In this document: piece by piece, positions 42,668 through 52,500 of the stretch
Layout of the letters: every line of letters starts with the position of its first letter
Numbering within the stretch: position 1 is the stretch's first letter
Source: DASVTU01 sp036387415
GTDB lineage: Bacteria > Acidobacteriota > Blastocatellia > Pyrinomonadales > Pyrinomonadaceae
NCBI GenBank assembly: GCA_036387415.1
Contig: DASVTU010000039.1
Location: 1-64,000, forward strand
DNA: 64,000 nt
Reading direction: 5' to 3'
Notes under the pieces: generated by a model
What the model saw: the letters and a program-made list of their open reading frames with translations, nothing else
Told to the model about the DNA's origin: nothing
Databases searched by the model: none
Made by a program: the position numbers and the translations under genes

Positions 42668-43714
42668 ATGGCATTTAAATCTTTCTTCAGTCTTTTCTCT
42701 AGCGATTTAGCAATCGACCTCGGCACGGCCAACACGCTCGTCTACGCCAAAGGACGCGGCATCGTCGTCTCCGAGCCATCCATCGTCGCCATCAACAAAG
42801 TGACCAATCTGCCGGAAGCGGTCGGCAAAGAGGCGAAAGAGATGTTGGGGCGCACGCCCGGCAACATCGTCGCCATCCGACCGATGAAAGACGGCGTTAT
42901 CGCCAACTTTGAAGTCACTGAGAAGATGCTTCAGCACTTCATACGCAAGGCGCACAACGGCAAGACATGGGTCAGCCCGCGCGTCGTCATCGGCATCCCC
43001 TCGGAGATTACGCAGGTCGAACGTCGCGCCGTCGAAGATTCGGCCTATCGCGCGAAGGCTTCCGAGGTCTACTTGGTCGAAGAAGCGATGTGCGCGGCCA
43101 TAGGCGCGGGACTTCCTATCACCGAACCGCACGGCAACATGATTGTGGACATCGGCGGCGGCACCACCGACATCGCCGTTATCTCGCTTTCGGGTATCGT
43201 CTATTCGCGTGCGGTGCGCGTCGCCGGAAACGAGATGGACGAAGCGATAACGCAGTACATCAAACGCAAGTACAACCTCCTCATCGGCGAACGCACCGCC
43301 GAAGCCATCAAAATCGGACTCGGCTCGGCCTTTCCCCTCGACGAACCGCTCACGATGGAAGTGCGCGGGCGCAACCTCATCGAAGGCATCCCCAAAACCA
43401 TCAGCATCTCCGACGAGGAGATACGCGAGGCGCTGGCCGATTCCGTCTCCACCATCGTCAACGCCGTCCGCGTCGCACTCGAACGCACGCCCCCAGAACT
43501 TTCCGCCGACATCGTTGAGCGTGGCATCGTCATGACAGGCGGCGGCGCGCTCCTCAAGAATCTCGACCGTCGTCTCTCGATTGAGACGGGATTGCCCGTC
43601 TCGGTCGCCGAAGACCCGCTCTCGTCGGTCGTGCTCGGCGCAGGGAAGATGCTCTCTGACTTCAACCTCCTCAAGCGCGTGAAATGGGACAACACTCTGA
43701 CCAGTGGAACGTAA
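42668..43714 (+). CDS. mreB: Rod-shape-determining protein MreB
   Basis: The bacterial actin that directs elongasome movement and rod shape. The 348-residue protein opens with an amphipathic helix (MAFKSFFSLFSSDLAID), then the actin phosphate-1 loop DLGTANTLVY and the phosphate-2 and adenosine motifs VDIGGGTTDIAVISL and GIVMTGGGALLKNLD. First gene of the mreBCD-mrdA-rodA run. A heptamer hairpin fills the gap to mreC. Confidence 0.98.
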   Translation: MAFKSFFSLFSSDLAIDLGTANTLVYAKGRGIVVSEPSIVAINKVTNLPEAVGKEAKEMLGRTPGNIVAIRPMKDGVIANFEVTEKMLQHFIRKAHNGKTWVSPRVVIGIPSEITQVERRAVEDSAYRAKASEVYLVEEAMCAAIGAGLPITEPHGNMIVDIGGGTTDIAVISLSGIVYSRAVRVAGNEMDEAITQYIKRKYNLLIGERTAEAIKIGLGSAFPLDEPLTMEVRGRNLIEGIPKTISISDEEIREALADSVSTIVNAVRVALERTPPELSADIVERGIVMTGGGALLKNLDRRLSIETGLPVSVAEDPLSSVVLGAGKMLSDFNLLKRVKWDNTLTSGT

Positions 43715-43719
43715 AAAAA

Positions 43720-43798
43720 GAGGCCGGAGGTTAGAGGTCAGAGATCAGTAAAGACAAAAACTGATTTCACTAGCCTCTAGCCTCTAACCTCTAACCTC
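43720..43798. repeat. Heptamer-array hairpin, GAGGTTA family
   Basis: Left arm GAGGCCG, GAGGTTA, GAGGTCA, GAGATCA then GTAAAG; right arm TAGCCTC, TAGCCTC, TAACCTC, TAACCTC. It begins 5 bp after the mreB stop codon and ends 6 bp before the mreC start codon. Confidence 0.92.
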
Positions 43799-43804
43799 TG
43801 CCTT

Positions 43805-44728
43805 ATGGTTGTGATGCGTACGCAGAAAGAGATACGGCAGCGAGCGCCCCTATGGCTCATCGGGCTGCTTATCCTCAATCTCGGCTTGATGTCCTACGAT
43901 GCACGCGACCAACTCACCAAACAACGCATGATTCGCGTCTGGACGCAGGCTGCGGCGAGCGCGTTTCAGCGTCCGGTGACGAGCGTCGGCGGCGCGGGTG
44001 CGGGCTTTTTCCAGCGCATCGGCAGCATCCGCAATGCTGTGTCGGAAAACGAGGAGTTGCGTCGCCGCCTCGCCGAAGTCGAAACGCAAGTGCGCGAAGC
44101 ACAGACGGCACGCGACGAGAACGAGCGACTGCGGAGTCTGCTCGGTCTCAAAGAAGAAAGCCCTTATCAGATTGTCCCGGCGCGCGTCATCGCGCGCGAC
44201 CCGTCCATTTGGTTCAACAGCGTGATTATCAATCGCGGCACATCGTCGGGCATCGAGAAGAATATGCCGGTCGTGACGCAGAGCGGCATCGTGGGGCGCG
44301 TGGTGGCGGTCAGCCCGTGGACTTCGCAGGTCATGCTGTTGACGGATGAGAAGTCTGCGGCGGGTTCGGTCGTCGGACAACTGGGCAACTCCAACGCGCT
44401 CGGCGTCGTGCGCGGCGTCGGCGAAGAAGGGTTGCTTGAGATGCGTTACGTGTCGGGGTTGGAGACGGTCAATGTCGGCGACTATGTGGTAACTACGGGT
44501 CAGGACGGTATCTATCCACCCGGCCTCGGTGTTGGCACCGTAGTGGACATCAAGCAGGGTTCGGCTACCATGCCGCACACGATTCGCGTCAAGCCGGGCG
44601 CGCGCATCGACTCGCTCGAAGAAGTCGCGGTGTTGCAGTATCACCCGCCGCAACGCACTGTCGCTATGTCAGACAAAGCGCCGGACAAAGCACAGCCGAA
44701 TGTGGACAAGGAAAGAAGTAAGCAATGA
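43805..44728 (+). CDS. mreC: Rod-shape-determining protein MreC
   Basis: A bitopic elongasome protein linking MreB to PBP2 and RodA. The 307-residue protein has one N-terminal membrane helix (LWLIGLLILNLGLMSYD), a coiled coil (about 75-115, ENEELRRRLAEVETQVREAQ) and the periplasmic beta-domain with VIINRGTSSGIEKNMPVV and TGQDGIYPPGLGVGTV. No ribosome binding site precedes ATG; an in-frame ATG three codons later is an alternative. The C-terminus overlaps a repeat word. Confidence 0.95.
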   Translation: MVVMRTQKEIRQRAPLWLIGLLILNLGLMSYDARDQLTKQRMIRVWTQAAASAFQRPVTSVGGAGAGFFQRIGSIRNAVSENEELRRRLAEVETQVREAQTARDENERLRSLLGLKEESPYQIVPARVIARDPSIWFNSVIINRGTSSGIEKNMPVVTQSGIVGRVVAVSPWTSQVMLLTDEKSAAGSVVGQLGNSNALGVVRGVGEEGLLEMRYVSGLETVNVGDYVVTTGQDGIYPPGLGVGTVVDIKQGSATMPHTIRVKPGARIDSLEEVAVLQYHPPQRTVAMSDKAPDKAQPNVDKERSKQ

Positions 44729-44786
44729 GCGGCGAGCGGTAAGCAGTTTTTTTCGCTGCTCGCTGCCGAGGGTTCACGGCTCACTG
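44727..44786. repeat. Heptamer-like hairpin, GAGCGGT family
   Basis: GAGCGGC, GAGCGGT, AAGCAGT, then a T-run; right arm CGCTGCTCGCTGCC and TTCACGGCTCACTG. The first word overlaps the mreC stop codon TGA. The element ends 5 bp before mreD. Confidence 0.75.
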
Positions 44787-44791
44787 TTGAT

Positions 44792-45328
44792 ATGAAACTG
44801 AAGATTGCCGTTTGCGTTGCGTTGGCTGTTCTTTTGCAGTCGTCTCTCTACATCGTCTCGGAACGACTCGTTTACGTTGACTTGCCGCTCATTGCGGTCG
44901 TCTATTTCGCGCTGCGCCGCGACCCCGTGCAGGCCGTGGTGATAGGCGCTATCGCGGGTGTGGCGACCGATGCCTTCACCGTGGGGCTGCTCGGCGCAAA
45001 CGGTTTCACCAAAACCACCGTCGCCTATCTCATCGCGGCGCTCGTCGTCCGCATCATGATTGATAACCCTCTGCTGCGGATTCCGGTCTTGGCCGGAGCA
45101 GCGGCGCTCGACACGGCGATTTATGTCTTGCTCCATCGCCTCTTCGGACAGGAACTCTCCACCCCACTCGCGGAGATGGCGGCTTACAAAGTTATCGCTA
45201 CGACGGCGGCGGGAACTTTCATCGCCTACGTGCTCGACATCTTTTTCAGCGACCACGCGCGGCAACGCAGACAGTTTGCCTTCCGTCGTCGCATCGCACG
45301 CCGCAGTCTCGGACGGAGAAAATACTAG
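44792..45328 (+). CDS. mreD: Rod-shape-determining protein MreD
   Basis: A 178-residue polytopic protein of about five membrane segments, the expected size for MreD, encoded in the canonical position after mreC. Sequence conservation is low, so the call rests on hydrophobicity, length and context. A short basic tail (ARQRRQFAFRRRIARRSLGRRK) ends the protein. No ribosome binding site; a hairpin arm ends 5 bp before the ATG. Confidence 0.9.
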   Translation: MKLKIAVCVALAVLLQSSLYIVSERLVYVDLPLIAVVYFALRRDPVQAVVIGAIAGVATDAFTVGLLGANGFTKTTVAYLIAALVVRIMIDNPLLRIPVLAGAAALDTAIYVLLHRLFGQELSTPLAEMAAYKVIATTAAGTFIAYVLDIFFSDHARQRRQFAFRRRIARRSLGRRKY

Positions 45329-45332
45329 GAGG

Positions 45333-45412
45333 AGAGGCCGGAGGTCAGAGGCGAGAGATTAGTGAAAAACAGAAGAAGATTTTGCTAATCTCTCGCCTCT
45401 GACCTCTAACCT
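45333..45412. repeat. Heptamer-array hairpin, GAGGTTA family (best-paired copy)
   Basis: Left arm GAGGCCG, GAGGTCA, GAGGCGA, GAGATTA then GTGAAAA; right arm TAATCTC, TCGCCTC, TGACCTC, TAACCTC. The order is mirrored exactly, so each variant word faces its own complement, apart from two mismatches in the outermost pair. It begins 4 bp after the mreD stop codon. Confidence 0.93.
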
Positions 45413-45422
45413 CTGTGCTTTT

Positions 45423-47330
45423 ATGAAATTCGGAGATGAATCGCAAAACTTGCGCGCGCGTCTGAACATCATTCACGCGCTGGTGCTCATCCTGTTGTCG
45501 GTCTTGGTGGTGCGACTCTATTTCTTGCAGGTCGTCCACGGCGGCTACTACGCCGAGCGCGCCGAAAACCAACGCATCAGGCTCTTGCCCATCCCCGCGC
45601 CGCGCGGCGCAATCTTCGACCGCAACGGCAAACTGCTCGTCGATTCGCGCTCCATCTACAACGTCCTGCTTTCGCGCGAAGACATCAAGGGCAAGGATTT
45701 CAACGTGCTGATTGAACCGCTCGCTGAAGGCATGGGGCTCGACCCGGACCTCCTGCGCGAACGTTTTGAAGAGATTAAATCGCAGCCCGCCTTTGAATCC
45801 ATCAACATCAAAGAGAACGCGACGAGCGCCGACATCGCTTGGGTCGAAGCGCACGCGCTCGAATTCCCCGAACTCCGCGTCGAGGCGCACCCGCAACGCA
45901 GTTATCCGCGAGATGGCGTGCTCGCGCACGTCCTCGGATACGTCGGCGAAATCAGCCCGACGCAACTCAAACTCGCGCGCTACAAAGACAAAGGCTACAA
46001 GCCCGGCGACATCATCGGACAGGAAGGTCTCGAATCGGTCTACGACAGTTACCTGCGCGGTCGCGACGGTTATCGTAAAGTTGAAGTGGATAGTCGCGGC
46101 CACATTCAACGCGAACTCGAAGTTGTTCCGCCGCAACCCGGTCAAGACCTCGCGTTGACCATTGATTTCGACATGCAGATGGCCGCCGAAGAGATGCTTC
46201 GCAACTCGTCTTCCAAACGCGGCGTTATCGTCGCGTTAGACCCGAACAACGGCGAAATCTTCGCGATGGCCTCCTACCCGACCTTCGACCCCAACATCTT
46301 CTCGCAACGCACGCTGAGCCGCGAAATTCGCTCCGAAATCGCCACGCTGCTGCGCGACCCTAAGACGCCGCTCTTTAATCGCGCGATTCGCGGACGCTAT
46401 CCTCCCGGCTCGACGTGGAAGATTCCGATGGCGCTCGCCGGACTCAAGCAGGGCGCGATTACGCCCGAAGATTCCGGCCTCGTCTGCGGCAGCGGCATCA
46501 CCATCGGCAACAAGTTCACGCGCTGCATGGGCAGCCACGGCACGCCGCCGTTGCGCTATGCCATCAAAGTTTCGTGCGACGGCTATTTCTACCGCCTCGG
46601 CTTGAAGATGGGACTCGACGGCATTCGCGAAATGGTTGATGAGTTCGACATCAACAAGCGCACGGGCGTCGATTTGCCGCATGAACTCGTCAGTTGGACT
46701 CCTTCGCGCGAGTTCAAAAAACGCTTCAACCCGCGCGACCCCGACTGGCGCGACATCGACACGGTTTACGCTTCGTTCGGGCAGGTGCACGAATTCGTCA
46801 CGCCGCTCTCGATGCTACGCGCCGTCGCCAGCATCGGCGTCGGAGGCAAACTTTATGTCCCGCATCTGCTCAAGGAAGCGCGTCCGGTCAGTGCGGTCGG
46901 GCCTTTTCCGGCGCGCGAGATGCACGCCTTTGACCGCCCCGACCCGAAAATTATCACGGTTGACCCCGTGCACCAGCGTCTCGTCATGGATGGCATGTAC
47001 GACGTGGTGAACGCGGGCGGCACGGGCGGACGCATCAAGATGGAAGGCTTCGACATCGCGGGCAAGACGGGCACGGCGCAGGTCGTTAGCCTCGGCAAAG
47101 ACACGGGCGAGAACAAAGACCACGCGTGGTTCGTCTCCGTCGCGCCCGCCTACAAACCGGAGATTGCCGCCATCGCGCTCATCGAAAACGTCGGCTTCGG
47201 CGGCACGCACGCCGCTCCCGCCGTCCGCGCCGTCTACGACGCCTACTATCGCAAGACACGCCACGAAGAACCGCTTGGCGCGATCATCGCTACTAAAAAA
47301 CAGCCTGACACGAAGCCGGTTGAGGAATAA
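45423..47330 (+). CDS. mrdA: Penicillin-binding protein 2 (elongasome transpeptidase)
   Basis: A class-B PBP that cross-links peptidoglycan during rod elongation. The 635-residue protein has an N-terminal membrane helix (HALVLILLSVLVVRLYFLQ), the pedestal domain, and a transpeptidase domain with S330-T-W-K333, S384-C-D (the SxN/SxD box) and K548-T-G. EYA-type strand YYAERAENQRIRLLPIPAPRG is typical of MrdA. No ribosome binding site precedes the start; the hairpin arm ends 10 bp upstream. rodA follows after 171 bp. Confidence 0.96.
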   Translation: MKFGDESQNLRARLNIIHALVLILLSVLVVRLYFLQVVHGGYYAERAENQRIRLLPIPAPRGAIFDRNGKLLVDSRSIYNVLLSREDIKGKDFNVLIEPLAEGMGLDPDLLRERFEEIKSQPAFESINIKENATSADIAWVEAHALEFPELRVEAHPQRSYPRDGVLAHVLGYVGEISPTQLKLARYKDKGYKPGDIIGQEGLESVYDSYLRGRDGYRKVEVDSRGHIQRELEVVPPQPGQDLALTIDFDMQMAAEEMLRNSSSKRGVIVALDPNNGEIFAMASYPTFDPNIFSQRTLSREIRSEIATLLRDPKTPLFNRAIRGRYPPGSTWKIPMALAGLKQGAITPEDSGLVCGSGITIGNKFTRCMGSHGTPPLRYAIKVSCDGYFYRLGLKMGLDGIREMVDEFDINKRTGVDLPHELVSWTPSREFKKRFNPRDPDWRDIDTVYASFGQVHEFVTPLSMLRAVASIGVGGKLYVPHLLKEARPVSAVGPFPAREMHAFDRPDPKIITVDPVHQRLVMDGMYDVVNAGGTGGRIKMEGFDIAGKTGTAQVVSLGKDTGENKDHAWFVSVAPAYKPEIAAIALIENVGFGGTHAAPAVRAVYDAYYRKTRHEEPLGAIIATKKQPDTKPVEE

Positions 47331-47338
47331 ACGAAAAG

Positions 47339-47456
47339 CAGTAGACAGCCGTCAGCAGACAGTAGCCAGCATGAAAAAGTTTGGATGTTTTTCCATTGTC
47401 ATTCACTAAACAATAGCCGCACAGTTTTTCTACTCACTACTGGCTACTGTCTACTG
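47339..47456. repeat. Heptamer-array hairpin, CAGTAGA family
   Basis: Left arm CAGTAGA, CAGCCGT, CAGCAGA, CAGTAGC then an A-run; right arm TCTACTC, ACTACTG, GCTACTG, TCTACTG. About 60 bp of loop includes TTTGGATGTTTTTCC. It lies between mrdA and rodA. Confidence 0.88.
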
Positions 47457-47501
47457 ACCACTTATTTCCGTTACGCGTTCATCAGACAAAGTTAAATTGC
47501 T

Positions 47502-48629
47502 ATGGTTTCAATGATAGAACGACGACGCTTTCGCGACTTCGACTGGTTTCTGTTGCTGCTGGCAATTGCCATCGCCCTGTTCGGCACGTGGCAGATTTTC
47601 AACGCGCAGCCCGGCGTCGGCTATTGGAAGAAACAGTTAATCGGCCTCGCCATCTCGCTCGTCGTGATGCTCGTCGTGGCCTTCACGGACTACCGCAAGT
47701 TGGTGAACTTCGCGCCCGTCTTCTACGCCTTCGGACTCTTTCTGCTCATCATTGTTCTCGTTCCCGGCATCGGTCTGAAGATAAACGGGCAGCGCGCGTG
47801 GATTGGTCTGCCGGGCATCGGTCAGTTTCAGCCGTCGGAATTTTGTAAGATACCGACGGTGCTGATGCTCGCGCGCTATTTCGGCAAACTGCGCGGCGGG
47901 CCGCTCGGCTGGAAAGACATGTTGGTCGGCGTAGGGATTCTGGCCTTGCCCGTCGGCTTGATTATGCTCGAACCGGACGCGGGTTCCGCGCTCACCTATT
48001 TTCCGCTGCTCGCCATCGTCCTGTTTCTCTCTTCTATTAGGATGTGGCTCGTCGTCGCCGCGCTCGTCGCGGGCACGCTCGCCGTCCCTGCTGCCTACGC
48101 CATCGGCGTCCAGACGGGTGCGATTAAGGGCTACCAACAGGAGCGCATCAAAGTCATTCTCGACCCGGAGAACGCCGACCGTCGCGGCTTCGGTTATCAC
48201 ACTTGGCAGTCGATTGTGACAGTCGGCAAAGGAGGACTCGCGGGCACGACCGGAAGCGGCGCGAACATCGCTTCGCAGAGCCGTCTGAAATTCCTGCCCG
48301 AACCACATACCGACTTTATTTTCGCCGTCACCGCAGAAACGACGGGCTTTGTCGGCACGATGCTCCTGCTCATCTCCTACGCCGTCTTGCTTTCGCGTCT
48401 CATTCACGGCGCACGCCGCGCCGCCGACCGCACAGGCATGATTGTCATCATGGCGATTGTCGGCGGCTTCGCCTTTCAAATCTTCATCAATGTCGGGATG
48501 GCGCTCGGCATGATGCCTGTCATTGGCGTGCCGCTGCCACTGATGAGCGCGGGTCTATCGTCCATCCTCTCCACCTTCCTCGCCATCGGCTTCGCCATCA
48601 GCGTCCGCCTCCGCCAGTTCGTCAACTAA
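47502..48629 (+). CDS. mrdB: Rod-shape-determining protein RodA (SEDS glycosyltransferase)
   Basis: The SEDS-family peptidoglycan polymerase that partners PBP2. At 375 residues with about ten membrane segments, it carries family blocks QRAWIGLPGIGQFQPSEFCKI, LEPDAGSALTYFP (with the essential Asp) and the C-terminal PLPLMSAGLSSILSTF. The first ATG is used; another lies 3 codons in. Its stop codon TAA is followed at once by a GGGATGA repeat word. Confidence 0.96.
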   Translation: MVSMIERRRFRDFDWFLLLLAIAIALFGTWQIFNAQPGVGYWKKQLIGLAISLVVMLVVAFTDYRKLVNFAPVFYAFGLFLLIIVLVPGIGLKINGQRAWIGLPGIGQFQPSEFCKIPTVLMLARYFGKLRGGPLGWKDMLVGVGILALPVGLIMLEPDAGSALTYFPLLAIVLFLSSIRMWLVVAALVAGTLAVPAAYAIGVQTGAIKGYQQERIKVILDPENADRRGFGYHTWQSIVTVGKGGLAGTTGSGANIASQSRLKFLPEPHTDFIFAVTAETTGFVGTMLLLISYAVLLSRLIHGARRAADRTGMIVIMAIVGGFAFQIFINVGMALGMMPVIGVPLPLMSAGLSSILSTFLAIGFAISVRLRQFVN

Positions 48630-48780
48630 GGGATGAGGGCGGAGGGATAAGGCCAAAAGGGAGAAAGGTTAAAAGGGAAAGGGGAAATAGGTAAAGGGAA
48701 AGCAAGTTGGCCTTTTAACACTTTGCCCTTTTCCCTTTATGTCTTACATTTCATCCCTCATCCCTCCGCCCTCATCCCTT
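48630..48780. repeat. Composite heptamer hairpin (GGGATGA and AGGGAAA words)
   Basis: Outer arm GGGATGA, GGGCGGA, GGGATAA with right-end TCATCCC, TCATCCC, TCCGCCC, TCATCCC; inner arm AAGGTTAAAAGGGAAAGGGG with CCTTTTAACACTTTGCCC. Two word families are nested. It begins directly after the rodA stop codon. Confidence 0.85.
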
Positions 48781-48781
48781 A

Positions 48782-49503
48782 CGTCTTCCCTCGCTTTTTG
48801 GCGACTTACTCGGTTATACTTGCCGCGCTCGTCCCGCCGATTGGAACGAATTCTTTAAGCACGGCGCATGCGTCCACGCTCAAAGCAACAGTTTCATGTG
48901 CTCTGGATAGACGAGTAAAGTTTCTTGAGAGTCGTATAAGAGCCGTCGGCGTCGCCGACAGCAGCCTTCTTGGTTCGACTCACTTTGAAAAGGTTTAGTG
49001 TTGAAGTAAGCCGCCGGGCGATGGAGAACGCACGCGAACTCAGACGTGCGACGCGCGCCGTTCAGGTTTTTGTTAACCATAGAGGAAGCGCAACTCCTCG
49101 CCGACGCCCGCAAGCGCCGGGACGGATTTTTCCGTCGCCGCTTGCTCCGTGCGTCACGCCGCACTTGCCCGAAGCCTCATGTGGAGGCGAGCGCGGGCGG
49201 GGCGTGGGTGGCTTCTCCGATGGAGATTCTTCGTGGACAGTTCCAACCGCTCGCGCGGGACGGAAAGATATTCCTCTCGCAGTAATCGTTCTCCATCCAT
49301 TAAACCGAAGCGCAAGCCGTGCGGCTTCGCTCGCTGATATGCGCGTCGGCGCGTCGAGCGTCCGCCTCGCCCCGTAAGGGGCTTGCAGGCGGCGACCCTC
49401 GCGTGCCCGACCCGTCATCTTTTCAACTTTGCGGATTCCAAGACGCGTTAGACAACCTCAAGACGCGCGCCGCAACTTTCCTAATGGAGCTATCCGAAAA
49501 GTA
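48782..49503 (+). other. Long gap or leader upstream of the RNase E/G gene
   Basis: About 720 bp without a convincing gene. A -10-like TATACT is at 48815-48820 with no good -35. If transcription starts there, the RNase mRNA would have a leader of about 680 nt; RNase E mRNAs often have long autoregulatory leaders. Short ORFs in this gap show no coding features. Confidence 0.45.
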
Positions 49504-52500
49504 ATGCCGAAAGAGTTAATCGTGAGCGTCAACGGACGCGAGAAGAAGATTGCCATCATCGAAAACGGACGCGTCACGGAGTTCTACATCGAACGCGGCG
49601 AGGGCAGTCAGGGCATCGTCGGTAATATTTACAAGGGACGCGTGATGCGCGTTCTGCCCGGCATGCAGTCAGCCTTCGTTGACATCGGCCTCGACCGCGA
49701 CGCCTTCCTCTACGTCTCCGACTTCTTCGACGAAGAAGAAGAGTTCGAGCGCATCGTCGTCGATAAAACCAAGACCGAGGGCGCCGACAGCGAGACGGCG
49801 GCACGCGTCGCTTCCGAACGCATCGAGCGCGCACGCATCGAACGCGAACGGCAAATCGAGACCGCGCAGGAACGCGCCGAACCCATCGCCGAAGAAACCT
49901 CCGACGAGACTACCGACGACCTTCCCGCCGACCTCATGGAGAGCATCAGCAGTCCGCTCGCCGCCATCGGTTCACTCGCCAAGCAAGCCTTTGAAGCGAC
50001 CGCCGGAGCCATCACCAGCGTACTCACCGGAAACGACGAGACACGCGCCACGCCGACTTCGACCACCACTAGCGGCGACGAAGGCGGGCGTCGTCGCGGG
50101 CGTCGCAATCGTGGGCGACGCGAGCGCGGCGGCTTTGACGCTCCTACAGAAACCGCTTCAACCACCACAGACACGCACGAACACGCCGCCACCACGCAGC
50201 CCGGCGCGACCAAGCCGACTCGCGGCACTCAAACTATCTCCCCTCAAGACATCGACACGCCCTTTGTCGCCGCCACGGATTCTTTCCAGCGCATCATCGA
50301 CGACGACGAAGCCGCCGCCGATGCGGGCGAGATGTTCAAGGATGCGAGATTGCAGGAACGCATCACAGACCAGATTCGCGGCGTCGAGTTCGACATCGAA
50401 GACACGACGCCGACGGCGGAAGTCGGTTCGCTGTTCTCTTCCGGCAGCACCTCCACCGATTCGTCTTTCCAGCGCATCGACGATGACGACGCCGGACAGG
50501 ATGCGAGTCGTCCGACGCAATCCGTCCAGCAGAACGTGGCAACATCCATCGCCCGCCTCACAGACGATTTCTCCGACGAGGAGACGCCCGCCCCGATGAA
50601 CGCCGTGCAATCCTTCGAGCGCATCAGCGACGATGAAAAAGCGGTCGAAGCCGTCGCTTCGTCAGATATGACCGTCGCCGAAACAGGTGGCAGACGCGGG
50701 CGCGCGGGTCGCGGCGCGAAATCGAAAAAACAGAGTGAGACTGTTGCCGCCCCTGCTGCTCCTGCAACGATCGACACGGACGCCATAGAAGCGGAGGAGA
50801 CCGAAGAGACGCCGAAAAAGCGACGCACCGCGACGGCCAGCCGCACAGGAGCGACCGCCTCGAAGAAGGGTGCGGCGAAGAAATCCGCCGCTACTGCAAG
50901 CAAGACCAAAGCGACTGCGAGCAAATCGCGTTCGCGCAAGGCCAAGACGGCGACGGCGGGCGCGGATGAAAACACCGGTGATGAAAGCGCGAGTGGTGCG
51001 TCGTTGGCGGATGCGGAGGCGACTGTTAAGTCGTCGCGTTCGCGTGGCGAGTTTGCGCGTCGCGGTGGTCGTCGCCGTCGTCGCCCGACTGGCAAAGGTG
51101 AAAACGGAGGCGACGAGGCACGCTCGAACGGCAACGGCGAAGATGCCGAAATCGTGAACGAAGTTGAAGAAACGCCAGCAGCGGTGGTCGCAGCCACCAT
51201 CGCGCCGGAACCAGTCGCAGCACCCGTTGTTGCGGCAGCCACGCCTGCGGCTCCAAGAGGTCGCGGCGGACGTGAAGGCGGCGGCGGTGGTCGTGGTGGC
51301 GAACGTGGACGCGGCGATGATAATCGTGGCGGCGACAATCGCGGCGACGGCGGTCGCGGTGGAGATAATCGCGGAGGCGACGGCGGTGGTCGCAGCAGCG
51401 GCGGTGGTGGTGGTCGTGGCGACCGTCGTGAAAGGAGTCAACCCACCATCACAGACCTCCTGCGCGAAGGACAGGAGATTATTGTCCAGATTGCCAAAGA
51501 ACCCATCGCGCAGAAGGGCGCGCGCATCACTTCGCACATCGCTCTGCCCGGACGTTTTCTCGTCTACATGCCGACCATCGAACACGTCGGCGTGTCGCGC
51601 AAAATCGAATCCGATAGCGAGCGCCAACGCCTGCGAAAATTGATTCAAGCGATTATCCGCGAGGAAGATGTGCCTTCGGGCGGGTTCATCGTCCGCACCG
51701 CCGGAGTCGGGATGACCGAACAGGACTTACGCGACGATGCGCGTTATCTCATTCGGACGTGGCGCGACATTCGCCGCGCGTCCGAAAAATCGAAAGCGCC
51801 TTCGCTCGCACACAAAGACCTCGACCTCGTTCAACGCATCCTGCGCGACCAACTCTCCGACGACTTCACGGCCATCCGCGTCGATTCCGAGGAGGAATAT
51901 CTCGGTGTCGTCGAGTTCATCAATCGCATCCAGCCGCGTCTCGTCAATCGCGTCAAACTCTACACGCGCGAGAAACCCATTCTCGAAGAGTACGGCGTGC
52001 AGGCCGAGATTGAGAAGGCCATCAAGCCGCGCGTCTGGTTGCGTTCGGGCGGTTATCTCGTCATCAATCAGACGGAAGCCCTCGTTGCGATTGATGTCAA
52101 CACGGGGAAATTCGTCGGGCGCGGCGGCAGTCGTCTCGAAGACACCATCACGCGCACCAACATGGAAGCGGTCGATGAGATTGCAAGACAGATTCGCCTG
52201 CGCGACCTCGGCGGCATCATCGTGCTCGACCTCATCGACATGGAAGACAGACGCAACCGCAACCGCGTCATGGCTGCGCTGCAAGACGCGCTTAGAGACG
52301 ACAAATCTCCGACCAAAGTTCTTTCATTCAACGACTTCGGTCTCGTCATCATGACGCGCAAGCGCGTCAAGCAGTCGCTTGAGCGCACGCTCTGTTCGCC
52401 CTGCCCGTATTGTCAGGGCAGCAGTCTCGTCAAATCGCCGCAGACCGTCTGCTACGAAATACTCGAAGAGGCGCGCAGCCTCGCACGCAGCCACGCCAAC

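Noticed and set aside
43720..43798. Simple rho-independent terminators as the explanation of all hairpins
   Set aside because: No U-run follows the right arm; the arm ends next to a start codon, and the elements lie inside what looks like one operon. Some could still attenuate transcription.
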